A DNA stretch of 64,000 nt from Paragonimus skrjabini miyazakii. Taxonomy: Eukaryota; Platyhelminthes; Trematoda; Plagiorchiida; Troglotrematidae. Location: assembly GCA_014338405.1 (NCBI GenBank), contig JTDE01021434.1, positions 1 through 64,000 of the forward strand, in the 5' to 3' direction. A model generated the notes under the pieces. It made no database searches and was not told the origin of the DNA. It was given only the letters and a program-made list of their open reading frames with translations. Of this stretch, positions 1 to 11,189 are shown in pieces. How positions within the stretch are numbered: the first letter of the stretch is position 1; every line of letters starts with the position of its first letter. Made by a program: the position numbers and the translations under genes.

Positions 1-283
1 ATTCAACTTTAGCCTTCGTAACCAAAGTGGATCGATACCAAGTGATCACTCAAACCGCTGGTTAGAGACGTTATCCGAGATGGCGATGTGTCGCAGTCAT
101 TGGCGGACCTGTGTCCATACCATTTCTAATTCTTCCTGTTAGCCTTCTCTCATTAATTCTCAGCCTCGTCAGTAACTTTTTCTTCTAGGATATTCCACGT
201 CACTGTTGAGGTGAACGGCGGCCCGAGCCACAGTACCTTTTGGTCAGGCTCATGGCTGTTATGATGATGATGATGTCTCAGGC
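1..283 (+). mobile_element. LINE 3'-end fragment with ATG-repeat tail
   Basis: The first ~110 bases translate, with stops, to a degenerate version of the C-terminal tail seen in fluke endonuclease/RT LINEs: a Leu-Glu-Thr-Leu stretch, then Glu-Met-Ala, then a His-Trp-Arg-x-Cys motif. This is followed by untranslated sequence and a short (ATG)n run at 261-275, the tail type also seen on the better LINE copies in this window. The 5' part lies outside the window. The family match is by eye and the copy is old. Confidence 0.45.
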
Positions 284-1187
284 TGTGAAGTTGAAGTGGG
301 AACCGAAGGCTATTCATCACCTGGCACTTGATCAATGTTTTGAAGTCCCAAACGACCCTTATTAAAATACGTTATTCATATTACCCTTGTTTCTTTGTCC
401 AAGTAGTTTTTCCTTTAGTCATCAGTTTATTTGTTCAACTCATGATTATTTAACTATTTTCCAGGTACAGACGACCTGACACTATCTCATGTTGCACGAC
501 AGTAAATAGCAGGTGCTGTAACTCCGACAAGCGTGTTGCGTAGATCAAGCTGCCTGTACATGTTAAACTCTTGCCTCGATGTATGGTCCTTACTCACTAT
601 CTAATAGTTGCATAACAACCGCAGCAAACTGATAGCATACTTTGTTTAGATGGTCTTTGAGATGTTGGGAACAATTTTCATCCTACCTCACTATCAAACG
701 AGAGTACATGTATATTTTTCCAGTTTTCATGTAGTAACGTTGTCCCGCTGCCCGTGTTGCATTCCCATCGACCAGGTTCTGTCATCTAGATACTCTTCCA
801 TCAAGAAGAAACGTCTCCGTTGAAACAACACTTCTATGTTTTCCGGAGGGTTTTTCTTGTTGGAACTAGAACTGTATGGGCAAACGGGTGACTGCTCTCA
901 CCATATACCCCCTCTACAGTGACACGCGATTGTGTCCTCTAAAGGTACTCGTTATAGGTAGGAACACCGCTGCTTGCCAGTTTTCAGTGATGCCGTGCCC
1001 ATCACAGTTTCCGGATAAACTTTCTGCTCGTACCCGTTATCCTCACACATGAGTATTCTAACATTAACTATGTTAAGAACTGAATTTTCGGTCACCCCAC
1101 TTCGAAAGGTAAACAGAAGATTTGTTCGTTGACTATGGTTTGTTACTAAGTTGTATATTCATCTACCAAACTCCGGCGTAATATTAC
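284..1187. other. Gene-free stretch, nothing recognised
   Basis: Short frames only, all interrupted by stops. I see no conserved protein motif, no RNA gene and no clear repeat unit between the LINE tail and the Gypsy element. Confidence 0.5.
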
Positions 1188-1375
1188 TAATGTAACGCAC
1201 ACAATCGCAGACCCAGAACCGAGAAAAAGAATAGGTGCGGCAACAACGTTTATTGAAAAAACGAGGCTATAGATTTATAGGTCCAAAGGAGTACGAATCA
1301 CGTTACAGAGGGGCATCACAAAGTGCACTCGTGAAATCAGTTCACATAATGTACAGGCGTTCGATCGTGTTGCTA
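1188..1375 (+). repeat. Left LTR remnant of the Gypsy element (5' part)
   Basis: It matches 54917-55130 closely, sharing runs such as acccagaaccgagaaaaag and gtacaggcgttcgatcg. The similarity stops just after the second run. What follows up to gag is not in the other copy and is presumably the untranslated leader. Relative to the other copy, this one lacks a ~25-base stretch near 1268. No primer binding site could be identified with confidence. Confidence 0.65.
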
Positions 1376-1523
1376 GGCGAGCTCAGAACCTCTAGTCACT
1401 CGCTCCGTTACAGAGGCGACTATTCTAGTTTCAGTCTATCGGCGTAGCTTGAAGAACCTCAGAACATCCGGGATTTACATGGCAGACTGAAGACTGGATG
1501 CCTAAATATCAAATGAGTCAAAG

Positions 1524-2340
1524 ATGGGTAACTGTTCGCCAGAATCGATGATCCAACATGTCGATGAGTTTCATTTTGATGCTATCGATGGCGTCATGTT
1601 TGATTTTTGGTTCCATTTATATGAAGATATTTTTTGTGTGGAGATGGCACAACTTCCCGAAGACAAGAAAGTCAGACTGTTACTGCGACAACTGGGCACA
1701 ACAGAACACGAACGATTCGTAGATTTCATTTTGCCGAAACATCCCAGAGATTTAACCTTCAAGGAAACCACAAGGACGCTGTCACAAATTTTTGATGAGC
1801 AATCATCCTTAGTTAATATTCGCTAACAGAGAATATTCGTTAAGAAAGAATCCTAGCGATGACTGGGTACAGTATGCAGCTAATGTCAATCGGGAATGCG
1901 AACGTTCCAAACTTCGTAGCATGTCAGACGGTCAATTTAAGTGTCTCATCTTTGTATGCGGTTTGCATTCACCCAAGACGCAGATATTCGGACCAGAATT
2001 TTGAACAAAATCGAGCAGTGTCCAGATATCACCCTTCAGAGTGTCACGACAGAGTACCAACGACTGGTCAGTCTGAAACACGATAGAACAATGGTTCAGT
2101 AGGCTACTTCAACGGGTCCTCCAGAAATGATTTATGCAATCAGCAGCAAGAATATGACTAAAGAAACAAGCCACCAGCCAGCAATAAATTCAAAACCTTT
2201 CATAACCTTGCCAGTACTGCAAGAAATGACACTTTGATCGTCTCTGTCCGTTCAAAAATCATATATGCAACATATATGGAAAGAGAGGTCACAAAGAAAT
2301 ATGCTGTTGCGCACTAGTGCAACCATCCCAACGTCAAGGA
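1524..2340 (+). pseudogene. Broken gag of the Gypsy element
   Basis: Gag would form the particle that packages element RNA. The first 100 codons (1524-1826) are open and contain a typical Gypsy gag core with a Trp-Phe-His-Leu-Tyr-Glu stretch and a Pro-Glu-Asp-Lys-Lys-Val-Arg-Leu-Leu-Leu run. After the stop at 1824-1826 the homology continues in other frames to about 2090 (a Gln-Phe-Lys-Cys-Leu-Ile-Phe stretch near 1940). It is followed by remnants of a zinc knuckle near 2210-2310, a Cys-x2-Cys pair and a Gly-His-x4-Cys end with one cysteine lost. At least three disruptions are visible. Confidence 0.7.
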
Positions 2341-2393
2341 AACTTTCACAGGCGCCCGAAGTTCTCCTCCAGCATGTCGAAGGCGGTCACCGC

Positions 2394-2516
2394 AACCTCA
2401 AAATCGATGAGGAATCTAAACGCAAGTATGTTACCCTTTACATTAATAGTGTTCCTACCCGCTTGCAACTGGACACAACTTCTGATATCACTTTGATTTC
2501 CCGCGATAGGTGGTGA
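2394..2516 (+). pseudogene. Retroviral-type aspartic protease remnant (Gypsy)
   Basis: The frame around 2400-2516 contains LQLDTTSDITLIS, the Asp-Thr-x-Ser active-site signature of LTR-element aspartic proteases, which cut the Gag-Pol polyprotein. It ends at a stop at 2514-2516. The family's usual C-terminal protease signature, LLGLDW, reappears at 2673-2690 in the frame that runs on into RT, so at least one frameshift or stop lies between. Confidence 0.75.
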
Positions 2517-2639
2517 AAGCTTGGGCGGCCTCCAATGCTTCCAACGCGTCATACGGCCTGAAACACCTCTGGCGGAACCTTGAGGCCAGCCGGGGAAGTA
2601 ACATGTGAAGTGACGTTTGGAGACAGCTGAATCAAAACC

Positions 2640-4130
2640 TGTTGTTTCGTCACAGATCACCCAGGTTTAGATCTACTAGGCCTTGATTGGGTGGACGACT
2701 TAAAATTACCAGATCAGCCAGTAAATAGCATATGTAATCAAAAGAAAATACACAGTGGATTAGAAACACTGTTTTTCGCGTCAGGAATTCAACGTCAGAT
2801 TGAGGAACTCATGATTCGGCACGCGTCTGTTTTTGAACCTGGCCTCGGTCTTTGTACAAAAGCGAAGTCAACTCTAACATTACATCCAGGAGTGAAACCA
2901 GTGTTCAGACCTAAAAGACCAGTTCCGTGTGCTGCTCTGCCGATTGTGGTTAGCGAACTTGATCGGTTGCAAGCAGAAGGTAACATACAGTCAGTGAATT
3001 ACTCGGAATGGGCTGGTTCCATTGTGGTTGTCAAGAAAGCTAACGGTGGAGTTCGAATATGTGCTGACGTTTCTACTGGCCTGAACGCGGCGTTAAAGAA
3101 TTACGAATATCCCCTACCAGTGCCAGAAGATCTTTTTACGAAGCTCAACAGGGGACAGCGTTTTGCCAAAGTGGATCTTTTTGACGCATATCTACGGATA
3201 CCTGTGGAAGAAGAGTCGAGGAAATTGCTGACAGTTAATACACACAGGAGATTGTTCCAGTATGCACGATTACCATTCGGCATCAAAACTGCACCAGCAA
3301 TCTTCCAACAGATAATGGACATCATGCTGTCTGATCTTCCAGGTTGTGTTGTTTATTTGGACGATATTATAATTATGGGCTGTGACGTTGCGGACCTGGT
3401 ACAAAAACCGGATAAATTATTATCACGAATTAAGGAATATGGATTCCGGCTGAGGAAGGAGAAGTGCATTTTTATGTTACATAGTGTCAAACGTCTTGGG
3501 TTCATTATTGACAAACGTGGACGCCATCCGGATCCGGCCAGTGTTGAAGCAATCAAGGCGATGCCTCCACCGAAAGATCTATCCGGCCTTCGTGTTTTTC
3601 TCGGACTTGTTAGCTATTATGGAGCATTTATTCCTACACTTCATCAACTCAGAGGGCCGCTCAACAGATTTCTAACAAAGGATTCAAAATGGGAATGGAC
3701 AACAGAATGTCAACGGGGCTTTGAGAAAGTTAAAGCAATGATTACTTCTGATTTGCTTCTGACCCATTTCAATCCGTCCCTTCCGATAGAGGTTGCATCT
3801 GACGCGTCAAACTTTGGAATCAGTGCGTTAATTTTCCATATCCTTCCAGATGGAGCAGAAAACGCCATTGCGCATGCTGCCAGGTCATTGACACCAGTCG
3901 AGAAGAACAATAGTCAAATTAAAAAGCACTTTTCGCAGTCAAGAAGTTTCATGAAATGCTGTGTGGTAGGCGGTTCACTCTTCTCACAGATCACAAACCT
4001 CTGCCGACTATTCCATTTTACACTGCAAACCGACTGCAACGTTGGACGACAATGTTACTCGCTTATGAATTCAATATTCCATACCGGAAGACGCACGAAT
4101 TTGGCAAAGCTGCTGCCTTGTCACGCCTAA
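2640..4130 (+). pseudogene. Gypsy reverse transcriptase and RNase H (pol), partly open
   Basis: This is the longest open frame in the window. It enters from the protease end (GLDLLGLDW, about 2664-2690), so no true start codon is expected; the element would make it as a polyprotein. RT motifs in order: SEWAGSIVVVKKANGG (about 3005-3050), the first catalytic Asp in KVDLFDAY (about 3170), LPFGIKTAPAIFQQ (about 3272-3313), and the catalytic YLDD followed by III (about 3354-3376). The connection and RNase H regions follow, with an EVASDASNFGISALI stretch at 3790-3834. RNase H loses frame near 3920-3960. The catalytic residues of RT look intact. Confidence 0.9.
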
Positions 4131-4475
4131 TCAACTCGAGGCAAACAGAATCTGATGACTCCATCATTGCGTCAGTTACAGTTGAACCGGAGGTTCGTCA
4201 AGTCCCCTTCGACAACATAAGAGCCCTGCCCGTTACTGCTATGACCATCAAGAACTCGACGAATCACGACGAAGTCTTACAGAAATTGGTGCAGTATGTG
4301 CGCACAAGCAGGAACAAACACAACCTGGACTCCAATATTCGGTAGTTTTTTCATAGGCGTGACTCCCTCCCCATTATTGACGGTTATCTTATGTTTGATG
4401 ACCGGATTTTTTCGTGCCACAGGTGTTACTTGACAAAGTACTGAAGCAGTTTCATACCGGCCATCCAGGTATCAG
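3956..4475 (+). pseudogene. RNase H C-terminus and integrase start (Gypsy), frameshifted
   Basis: After the frameshift the homology resumes in another frame. FTLLTDHKPL (about 3978-4007) is the RNase H segment with a catalytic Asp, and RLQRWTTMLLAYEF follows. The frame closes at 4343-4345. Beyond it, in broken frames, FHTGHPGISR at about 4450-4479 is part of the His-His-Cys-Cys zinc-binding N-terminus of Gypsy integrase. The DDE catalytic core is absent: the sequence passes straight into LTR-like DNA at about 4476-4485. Confidence 0.75.
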
Positions 4476-4477
4476 CC

Positions 4478-4542
4478 GGATCGATCAATCGATATGACGT
4501 GATTTGCCTTTGCTGCTTCGTCAGGAGATGCGTCTCCTAACA
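4478..4542 (+). repeat. Right LTR remnant of the Gypsy element (3' part)
   Basis: It matches 55177-55250, sharing gatcaatcgatat, acgtgatt, cctttgctgcttcgt and ctcctaaca. It ends at the same CTAACA terminus. A short perfect hairpin, aggaga-tgcg-tctcct (4523-4538), lies at the terminus and is partly decayed in the other copy. The junction with integrase falls in a shared AGCCGG hexamer. Confidence 0.65.
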
Positions 4543-4694
4543 GTTATAAACACCACCAACCAATTGCCAATTTTCCGAAGGCACAGTTGCGTTCGATTTG
4601 TATTTTTTTAGTCGTCTAATAGCAGGTATATGCCGAACAATTCCACAAGTGCAGAATGTCAGGCAGTAATAGGCGCTATTTTACATCTCTCGGA

Positions 4695-5450
4695 AGTCCA
4701 AAGGTCACGCATATAAGACAACTGCGCAGGCTGTGCTGTTTTGTGGTTTTGAACCTTGGCCACTCCAGGTCGGGTGGCACCAACGAGAAAGTAACGAGGA
4801 GGTTATGAAGCAGGTATTTGATAATGTGTATCAGACGAATTCCCTTGTTCTATCTTTTGGTATACATATTTAGATCATTGGGCCATGTTCTAAGAATGCC
4901 AGCTGGTCGTCTGCGACATCAGGCAGTTGTTGCCGATGTTGTGGCTAACCGACGTAAGGTACGAGGTGGATAGATGATTTCATGACATGGAATAATTGAG
5001 TCGTTCACAAAAATGTTGGCCATTGTAGGTCTGGTTCGCCCTTGCGACTCCCAGAGTCTCTGTGGCCGGAGAAGTTCGGTGAGATGGTGACTAATTGAGC
5101 CCCCTGGCGTGAATGTTGTTGTTTGGCCGAGTTGAATGTTAAGTAAGTGCATTCAGTGACGCGGAACAGCGAAAACCGTGAGAAAGCTGTCTTGCTGGTG
5201 AAGCCTGACGTCCATTGATAGATCGGTTGTCTGTTTGCAAGATGTTGGTATTTTAATGATAAATGTTTGAATATAGACGTAGTTATTTTTGGTAATTAGG
5301 TCCCTTCCTCTTTTTTCTTCTTTTCCTGTTCAGGGTTTGCTCTGTACCTCATGGTTGTGTGGCAGTTTGACATCAGCACGGACCGCTGATGCACTGTTAG
5401 CTTTTGTGATAGTGGCGATAATCTGCACTGGTAGTTTTAGCGCTATTGTC
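4695..5450 (+). mobile_element. LINE 3' fragment (RT C-terminus plus 3' UTR)
   Basis: Broken frames give AVLFCGFEPWPLQV (about 4734-4775), then WHQRESNEEV, then GHVLRMPAGRL (about 4880-4915), ending in RRKVRGG. This is the C-terminal region that follows the RT of fluke LINEs, and the same segments occur at 47048-47516 on the minus strand and at 23350-23700. The stretch between the Trp-Pro-Leu and Trp-His-Gln motifs is deleted here. The 3' UTR to about 5450 parallels 23720-24140, including the region with gatgcactg and a decayed GAT-type tail. It lies directly downstream of the Gypsy remnant, same strand. Confidence 0.75.
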
Positions 5451-6369
5451 TTCCTATAACCATATGGCGTACACCTGCTAACCACTGCTCCATCACCCTA
5501 CATATAAGCTTGGCCGACATTCCGAACCCAAGGTTTCAACCACAGTGTTGTGTGAGTAGTGTTCAACCTGTCTGTTCATTTCGATAGGATGACAAACACT
5601 GTATCCCCTGTTCCCTCCGTTGGGTTGATGCAACTGATCTCATTTGACCAACCGAACACTGTTTTCGTTATTAACGTTAAACCCCATTTATATTTTATCG
5701 CAGTTCTCACTTTCAGATAAGGTCCTAGTCTAGCCCGTTTTTTAAGCAAGAGTTTGGCTTTTGAGTTCTACCCATTCAGATCAGAATTTTCAGTGTTCCT
5801 GAGCTGTGAAACAAGCCTGTTGGTCACGGCTGCATTGACCTCATATTGAACGTGACCATGTTTTCACTGTTTCTACTATTCGGTAATTTATATGTGTAAT
5901 TTGCGACCAATCTATACTAATGAACAGTGGTTAAATTTTCCTTGAATTTTTCTAGACTGGTAATTTTTAGTCGTTCGTTTTAGTTCCATCACCTCCGCAT
6001 TATTTATCTATGCTACCGCTTGATTTGCCACTGATATTCTCCTCCTATATGCATTTTTTTCTGTTTAGCCCACGAACTACCTTTTGGTGGTGTTGGAAAT
6101 TCAGGGTTCGGACGGTATCATGGGAAGTTTTCCGTGGATAACTTCTCTCATCATCGTTCTGTCCTGTTGAAGACCACCATTGATACAATTAATCACAAGT
6201 AATTGTTGCAGATTTGCATTGTGCACGTTATTCGTCGTCCGTACTTGTTTTTGTTTCTAATTGATTCATTTCCTTAGTAAGTCAGCCGATACGGTCAGTT
6301 TATTGATGCATGAAATGCGAGATAAATTAGTCTTGGTCATTTGGCCTAGAAAAATCAAGGCAATCCTCA

Positions 6370-6545
6370 GTTGGTCAGCTAATGTTGGTCATGTTCGCCT
6401 CGCATTCTAAAGCTACCGTAACTAGGAGTCTGCCTAGAGATGTTAATAGAAATGGCGGTTGATCGTTTTCGTTTATGTAAACATTGTTGTTATTTGGCCG
6501 GGCTGTCTGTGAAGTGGGGCAACTAATTAAACACGGAAATTAAAC
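6370..6545 (+). mobile_element. Possible LINE 3' scrap
   Basis: The codons around 6431-6470 read like the WLETL-x-EMA-x-R tail of the LINE (here Leu-Glu-Met-Leu-Ile-Glu-Met-Ala-Val-Asp). They are followed by aacattgttgttatttggcc, which parallels the start of the LINE 3' UTR at 4.7-5.4 kb and 23.8 kb. The match is short and eroded. Confidence 0.35.
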
Positions 6546-7760
6546 TCTCAGCAAAAATGTACCGTCTTACCCTCAGGTGCAACTCGGCCTTTCGTTTACA
6601 GGGTGTCTGCACCTCGCGTTAGTGTTATTATGTACAAAAGTATGTTGACACCAAAGTGACTGTACTGGACTGTATTTAGACTCACCGCTATAGTCAAAAA
6701 CACTCATTTGCGTACGATGGCTGTCCTAATCCTTATCTGTTTGGTCATCATTCGTTTGGACATCCATTCCGGTTCCAGGCGTTTGTCTTTGGTTCTCTAT
6801 ATGTAAAATGAGTGACCATTTTGTGTCTATCTGGCACATATTTGAAGCCTAATCTTCCGTGTCCCCATTCTGACACTTATTATGAATAGTCCATTACACT
6901 CTTTCTCCAAAAAGCTCGTTTCTCCGCTGCCGCCTCGTTGACGAATTTTCTATGGTTTGCGTTTAGCTCCCTTAGTTCTAAAGGGTTTTCCACAGTTTTT
7001 TTCTCTTTCGGATCATATCTACTTACTAATTTACTATCATGCAGTTATCATCCTTCCCTATCTTTGCACACACATTGCAAACGATTCCGAGTCCATTAGT
7101 CACCTATGTGGTCCTGTCTATTTCGGTATCAGCTCGCTTAATTGTAGGTCTCCTCTTAAGTTCCGTTACTGTCTACTATGTCTTCTCTTTGAGCCATTGG
7201 AAAGTGTTTCCTTTCTTACTAAGTTTCCTCTCTTCTGTACTGACATGATGAGCTCTCGTGTTTTCACTTACCGTAATTCCTTTGTGAGTTCTTTTGAGGT
7301 CAGTTGTTAAGTTGACCAAAATTCCATGTCCTGATATACTAATGTTTGGAGCACTTGCCGTACATAAATTGAAATGATACTTCACGTGTACTGGCCTGAA
7401 CGGACGTACATTGAGCGAAAAACGCCAGTGGGAATGCATATTCTCAGCCGCCCTTGGCGGTTAACCATTCTTCAATCATCTAGTTGTTTTGTTAGGCCAG
7501 CCCCTTCACGTTTGAGTGATTGAGTATCGTTCCTATTCGTTTGGTTCCAATCTTTTTGCGATAAGTCGGGAATTCCTCACTTTTGAAAGATGTGCCTTGC
7601 TCCCCAGAAGTAATTTGGCGAACTGTGATTTGCTTCATTATGTCCCATCATCGTTTCACTCTATGTGGTGGCCTTCCGATCTAGGACGCTCGTCGCTTCC
7701 ACCTATCGAGAATAAATTCCCGTTCTAACGATTGTGTATTGACCGTCATAGTCTATGCTC
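6546..7760. other. Gene-free stretch, nothing recognised
   Basis: T-rich short frames occur (for example 6957-7310, hydrophobic when translated), but they are what a pyrimidine-rich strand gives by chance. No family motif or splice-bounded exon was found. Confidence 0.5.
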
Positions 7761-7762
7761 GA

Positions 7763-7965
7763 GAAGGAACAAAGTTTGTTTTTCCACCCGTCTTTTGGTT
7801 TGTCTTGAGAGAAATTAACGGGGACAGTCGCGTTATTCTCTGGGCCAAGATTTTCCTTATTAATTATTACGAGGAGGAGAATCCGATTTCTGTCAAGCGC
7901 AGTACTATCTGGTGGATTAACCAACGTATTCTATCGAAGGGCTTACAACACTTCCTGAAATAGGT
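7763..7965 (+). repeat. Dispersed repeat, copy 1 (paired with 53985-54145)
   Basis: It shares a perfect 19-mer, aacggggacagtcgcgtta (7817-7835), with 54046-54064. Flanking similarity covers roughly 180 bases, including ctatcgaagggcttacaacac here against ctttcgagggtttacaacat there. The six residues around the 19-mer (INGDSR) are the same in one frame of each copy, but no protein family is recognised. This is probably part of an unlisted retroelement. Confidence 0.6.
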
Positions 7966-8606
7966 AGCAGTACACCCCGTGAAATCCATTCATTGTGACT
8001 GCAATACAATGAGAGACAACGTTACCTTTTAAGAACCGTCAAAATAGTTACGCGCTCAAGATCGATATTAGGGTCACAGTAGGACTGCTATTATTATATG
8101 CAACATTACCGACCCTATGATCAAATGTATTCATCGAGTGGTCTCGGATTACACCTTGTTATGGCGATCATTCGATCATTACACCATGATGAAGGATTAC
8201 ACAATGATGCTATCTACACGCCGCTAAAAAATGAAAGAAAAACTAGTCAGCGTTAAATCGTTCATCATTTGCTTTCATGCAACAATATGGTTACACAAAA
8301 AGGCTGGAATATTGCCAGGCTATTTAAGTCTAGATAGGCTTCAATTAATAATTATTCAAACTGAGAAACTCCCGACCAACACCAATATTATAGATACTGT
8401 TTTAGTTCAATTCAAGACCAATTTAAGTGTATGTGTTATATAATGTACAACGTCGTTAGTGAGTGGTATCACACGAGTCGAGCGCACGAAAACTAATAGA
8501 CAGTTCTCAGTGTCTGGAAGATCAGGTGCTCAAGATGACCATTGGAAACGTTCATATGCACTGTTCGGCACTTGTCAGCAAAGGGAGTTGCGATGCTAAC
8601 GAATGT

Positions 8607-8690
8607 GGCTACACGTCATCATCATCATCATCGTAGACAGCAATAAATCAGTGGTTCACACTGATGTTTAACTGCCACGGCTACACGTCA
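8607..8690 (-). mobile_element. Very short 5'-truncated LINE insertion with 12-bp target duplication
   Basis: The 12-mer ggctacacgtca occurs at 8607-8618 and again at 8679-8690. Between them lie a (CAT)n tract and gtagacagcaataaatcagtgg, ending in taactgccac. This is the reverse complement of the LINE 3' end seen at 58138-58236. It fits a minus-strand LINE insertion that kept only about 60 bases of its 3' UTR and tail, bounded by a target site duplication. Confidence 0.7.
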
Positions 8691-10514
8691 ACCGTGCAAA
8701 ATAATGTTTGCGTGATTGTCTTTATATTATTTTCTAGTGGATGTCCACAGATAAGCCAGCCACTTTCTAGATCAAGTATCTTTTTATGGTCACTACATCA
8801 ACAGAATGTCATCCAGCTAGTTGCTGTTTTAAAAACCTTCTTTCTTCTGGTAGTAAAACCCTCAGTCCATAATACGACTGCGTCACCTGAATCAGTAATT
8901 CAGTGTGTCCAGTTTCCGGACTTACCTCTCTGATATCTTCTGCGCATTCACAGTTACAAGGGGTTTCATCCGAAGAGCATTGCCCAGACGCCCCATTGAT
9001 CATCTGGTGACCGTTCGTTTGTTTTAGTTTGTAGAACTGAACTACCGCTGAATAATCTTTACACTAGTTTCCTCAGTATAGTTTAAATCAAATTTTAGCT
9101 TGTTGACTCATTGTATGGACGTTGTTTGCGAATCGATGTGTACACTTTACTGATCCGACTTGAGATCAGTGTGTAATCAAGCTGAGTTTAATCGAGCCAG
9201 TCTGCTGCACCTTTTCTTCCTGAAGGATTCAGTCTGTTTCAAACCCCCAAAAACGTTCTCTGTATTGTTCTAGAAGGACCATTTCCTCAATAATTGTATC
9301 TAATACAACTACACATCGCGAAAGTACTGTATGGACTGCCAATGGACCATTTTGATAAACATGTCGTCTGTTGATTCGACTACCCAAATGTTTGTCGAGG
9401 AGACTGTTTATTAATTCTGCTATTCCCGTTCAAAGTACTGTGTTTCCTGGGTTCTAAGTTACATATGGAATAACTATCATTCAACGTTAACTGACTGACG
9501 AACCAGGAAAAGTTGAAGCCTCATAGTTGCTTAAGCGTGCAGGTAGCCGTCGGAGTAAGCGGCCCAGTTAGCATAGCACATGGAAATGGGACTCACATAG
9601 TAATCAAGCGGGAGGAAAGTTGATTCTTCTGTCGGCCGAATGATAGATGTTAATGTCTATCTAGACAGTCACCACATCACCCGACCTCATACATCCATAA
9701 AACCCTGTTCGTTCTTGTTCTTGATAGACTTTATTTTGTTAGATTACTTGTCCCAGTTTTCAGATTGGCCTGCCGTTCTTCGTCTATGATTGGCTGACTG
9801 CTATCTAATGAACTAAAAGCACACAGAAATGAAATCTTCCTCTTGTGTTTCATTGTTTCGACCGACTGAACCTTATAAAGTTACTCACGGCAGACTTTAG
9901 CTCGCATTGTAACAGTGAGGATGTACGCAATGTGCCTCAAATTTGATGTCTGTTTCCTGTGAAACGCAAAAGATGAAAACTTCCATCGTCACAATTTGCA
10001 CAGAAAACTCGTTCTCTCCAGTAACGCTACATTGCAAATTGTCATGACCGCGTCCTTCCTCCGTGCTAGGAATTTTATTGTTTGTGTAGTTTTGTGGTAT
10101 TTCGAACGATGAGTAGCTTTCAAACTTGTTGTTCTTGTTGCTGCAAGTAGTCCTCTGTGTTCGAATAGCTGCCTCGTATATCTTCAGTTGGACTCGATTT
10201 AAGTTCAACATTTTATCCGTCAATAAATTGGCGAACCATACTAAGTGTTTGGTTTGACGTTGTCTTTAAAATCCCCTGGCTCGCCTGATTCACCGCCAGT
10301 TATCCGTGAACCTGCAGTACATTTTTGTTAGTCTTACTCTGTGGTACCTATGTTATGTCTAACTGACTTCTGATACATAAATTAACCTTGAACCCCGTGC
10401 AGATACACATTACTTTTCTTTCTACAAACATACTCGATCATCCTGGCTGTATATCTAAAATCCGTATTAATCCGTTCACACTAATACGTTGATTAAACAT
10501 ATTGTTTTCGTCGC
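8691..10514. other. Gene-free stretch, nothing recognised
   Basis: Only short frames without recognisable motifs (for example 9897-10223 on the minus strand). No tandem repeat or RNA gene was seen. Confidence 0.5.
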
Positions 10515-11165
10515 CTCATCTGAACCGCTGCTCCATATGGATGCCATCCGAGAGACAGTACTGGAAAGTGAAGATTTCAATGGTGTCGAACGGCCCCGAT
10601 AAGCCTCTTGAGTTAGGTTATTCTGACTGTACTGCTTCAATCTTTGACGATTTATTGGTGGCTCATGACATTTTAATCAGATTGACAACTTCACTACCTT
10701 GGTATGAGACGCGCTTTCTTCCCTAACTGTATAAGGTAGTAGTTTACAATTGACGGAGACTCATGCTTGCGATCATCTTTGCCGGTAACGTGTTAAAGCT
10801 GGTAGATACTTATGTCTATTTGGTTACTCGCACAAATGTCGACGAATGTGTGAATGAGGAAACTAGCTCTTGCATTTCGAAGACCAGAGTTCTGTTTGTT
10901 AACCTGCGCTGCCTGTGGAGACAGAAAAACGAGCTTTCCCACGACAGGACGGATATATTCCACATCCCTATGTTCTGTTCCGCCTTGTTACGAAAGTTGG
11001 CCTACTCGAACGGAAGACGTTCAGCGCGTTTTTGTCAGTCGCTGTCTGCGCACGGCCGCTTGTGCATTGTAGGATTGTCATGTTAGCAATAAAACTGTTT
11101 GATAGTATTTTTCAAGTTGAACATCACCCACAATTGATCGCAGCTGTCGCATTCCCATAGACTTT
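10515..11165 (+). mobile_element. LINE reverse-transcriptase fragment (heavily decayed)
   Basis: Frames at 10502-10726 and 10763-11160 together trace the end of a LINE RT and the following region. LGYSDCTASIFDD replaces the usual Tyr-Ala-Asp-Asp box, followed by ILIRLTTSLP. Then come VDTYVYL, ISKTRVLFVNLRCLWRQ and a WPTRTEDVQR segment (about 11000-11030) in a third frame. The catalytic box has lost its second Asp. At least three frameshifts are needed. It seems to be a different subfamily from the copies at 21-24 kb and 47-48.5 kb. Confidence 0.75.
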
Positions 11166-11185
11166 CCAGTCGACCCCTTTTGATA
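11111..11185 (+). repeat. Three-copy dispersed repeat, copy 1
   Basis: The block containing cacaattgatcgcagctgtc is nearly identical to 59041-59117 and more distantly related to 58024-58075. It directly follows the LINE fragment here, so it may be a LINE 3' UTR or an independent short element. No tail or target duplication was found. Confidence 0.7.
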
Positions 11186-11189
11186 GTAG

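Larger units (their letters stand above)
1188..4542 (+). mobile_element. Degenerate Ty3/Gypsy LTR retrotransposon
   Basis: The order LTR remnant, gag, protease, RT, RNase H, integrase start, LTR remnant on the + strand is that of Ty3/Gypsy. Frames are broken by many stops and frameshifts, so it cannot move by itself. Both ends match parts of the solo LTR at 54917-55250: the left end carries its 5' part and the right end its 3' part. The element therefore appears to have lost the 3' part of its left LTR, most of integrase, and the 5' part of its right LTR. The protein style resembles the Mag/K02A2.6-like pol genes common in flukes, but I cannot fix the lineage by eye. Confidence 0.85.

Noticed and set aside
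4485..4542. Possible hammerhead ribozyme on the minus strand (a CUGACGA core next to a hairpin)
   Set aside because: The required GAAA strand and a pairing stem II are not present, and the second copy (55177-55250) changes the core to CUAACGA.
6957..7310. Hydrophobic 117-codon frame as a membrane protein
   Set aside because: T-rich sequence gives hydrophobic residues by chance; overlapping frames are equally open and no family motif is present.
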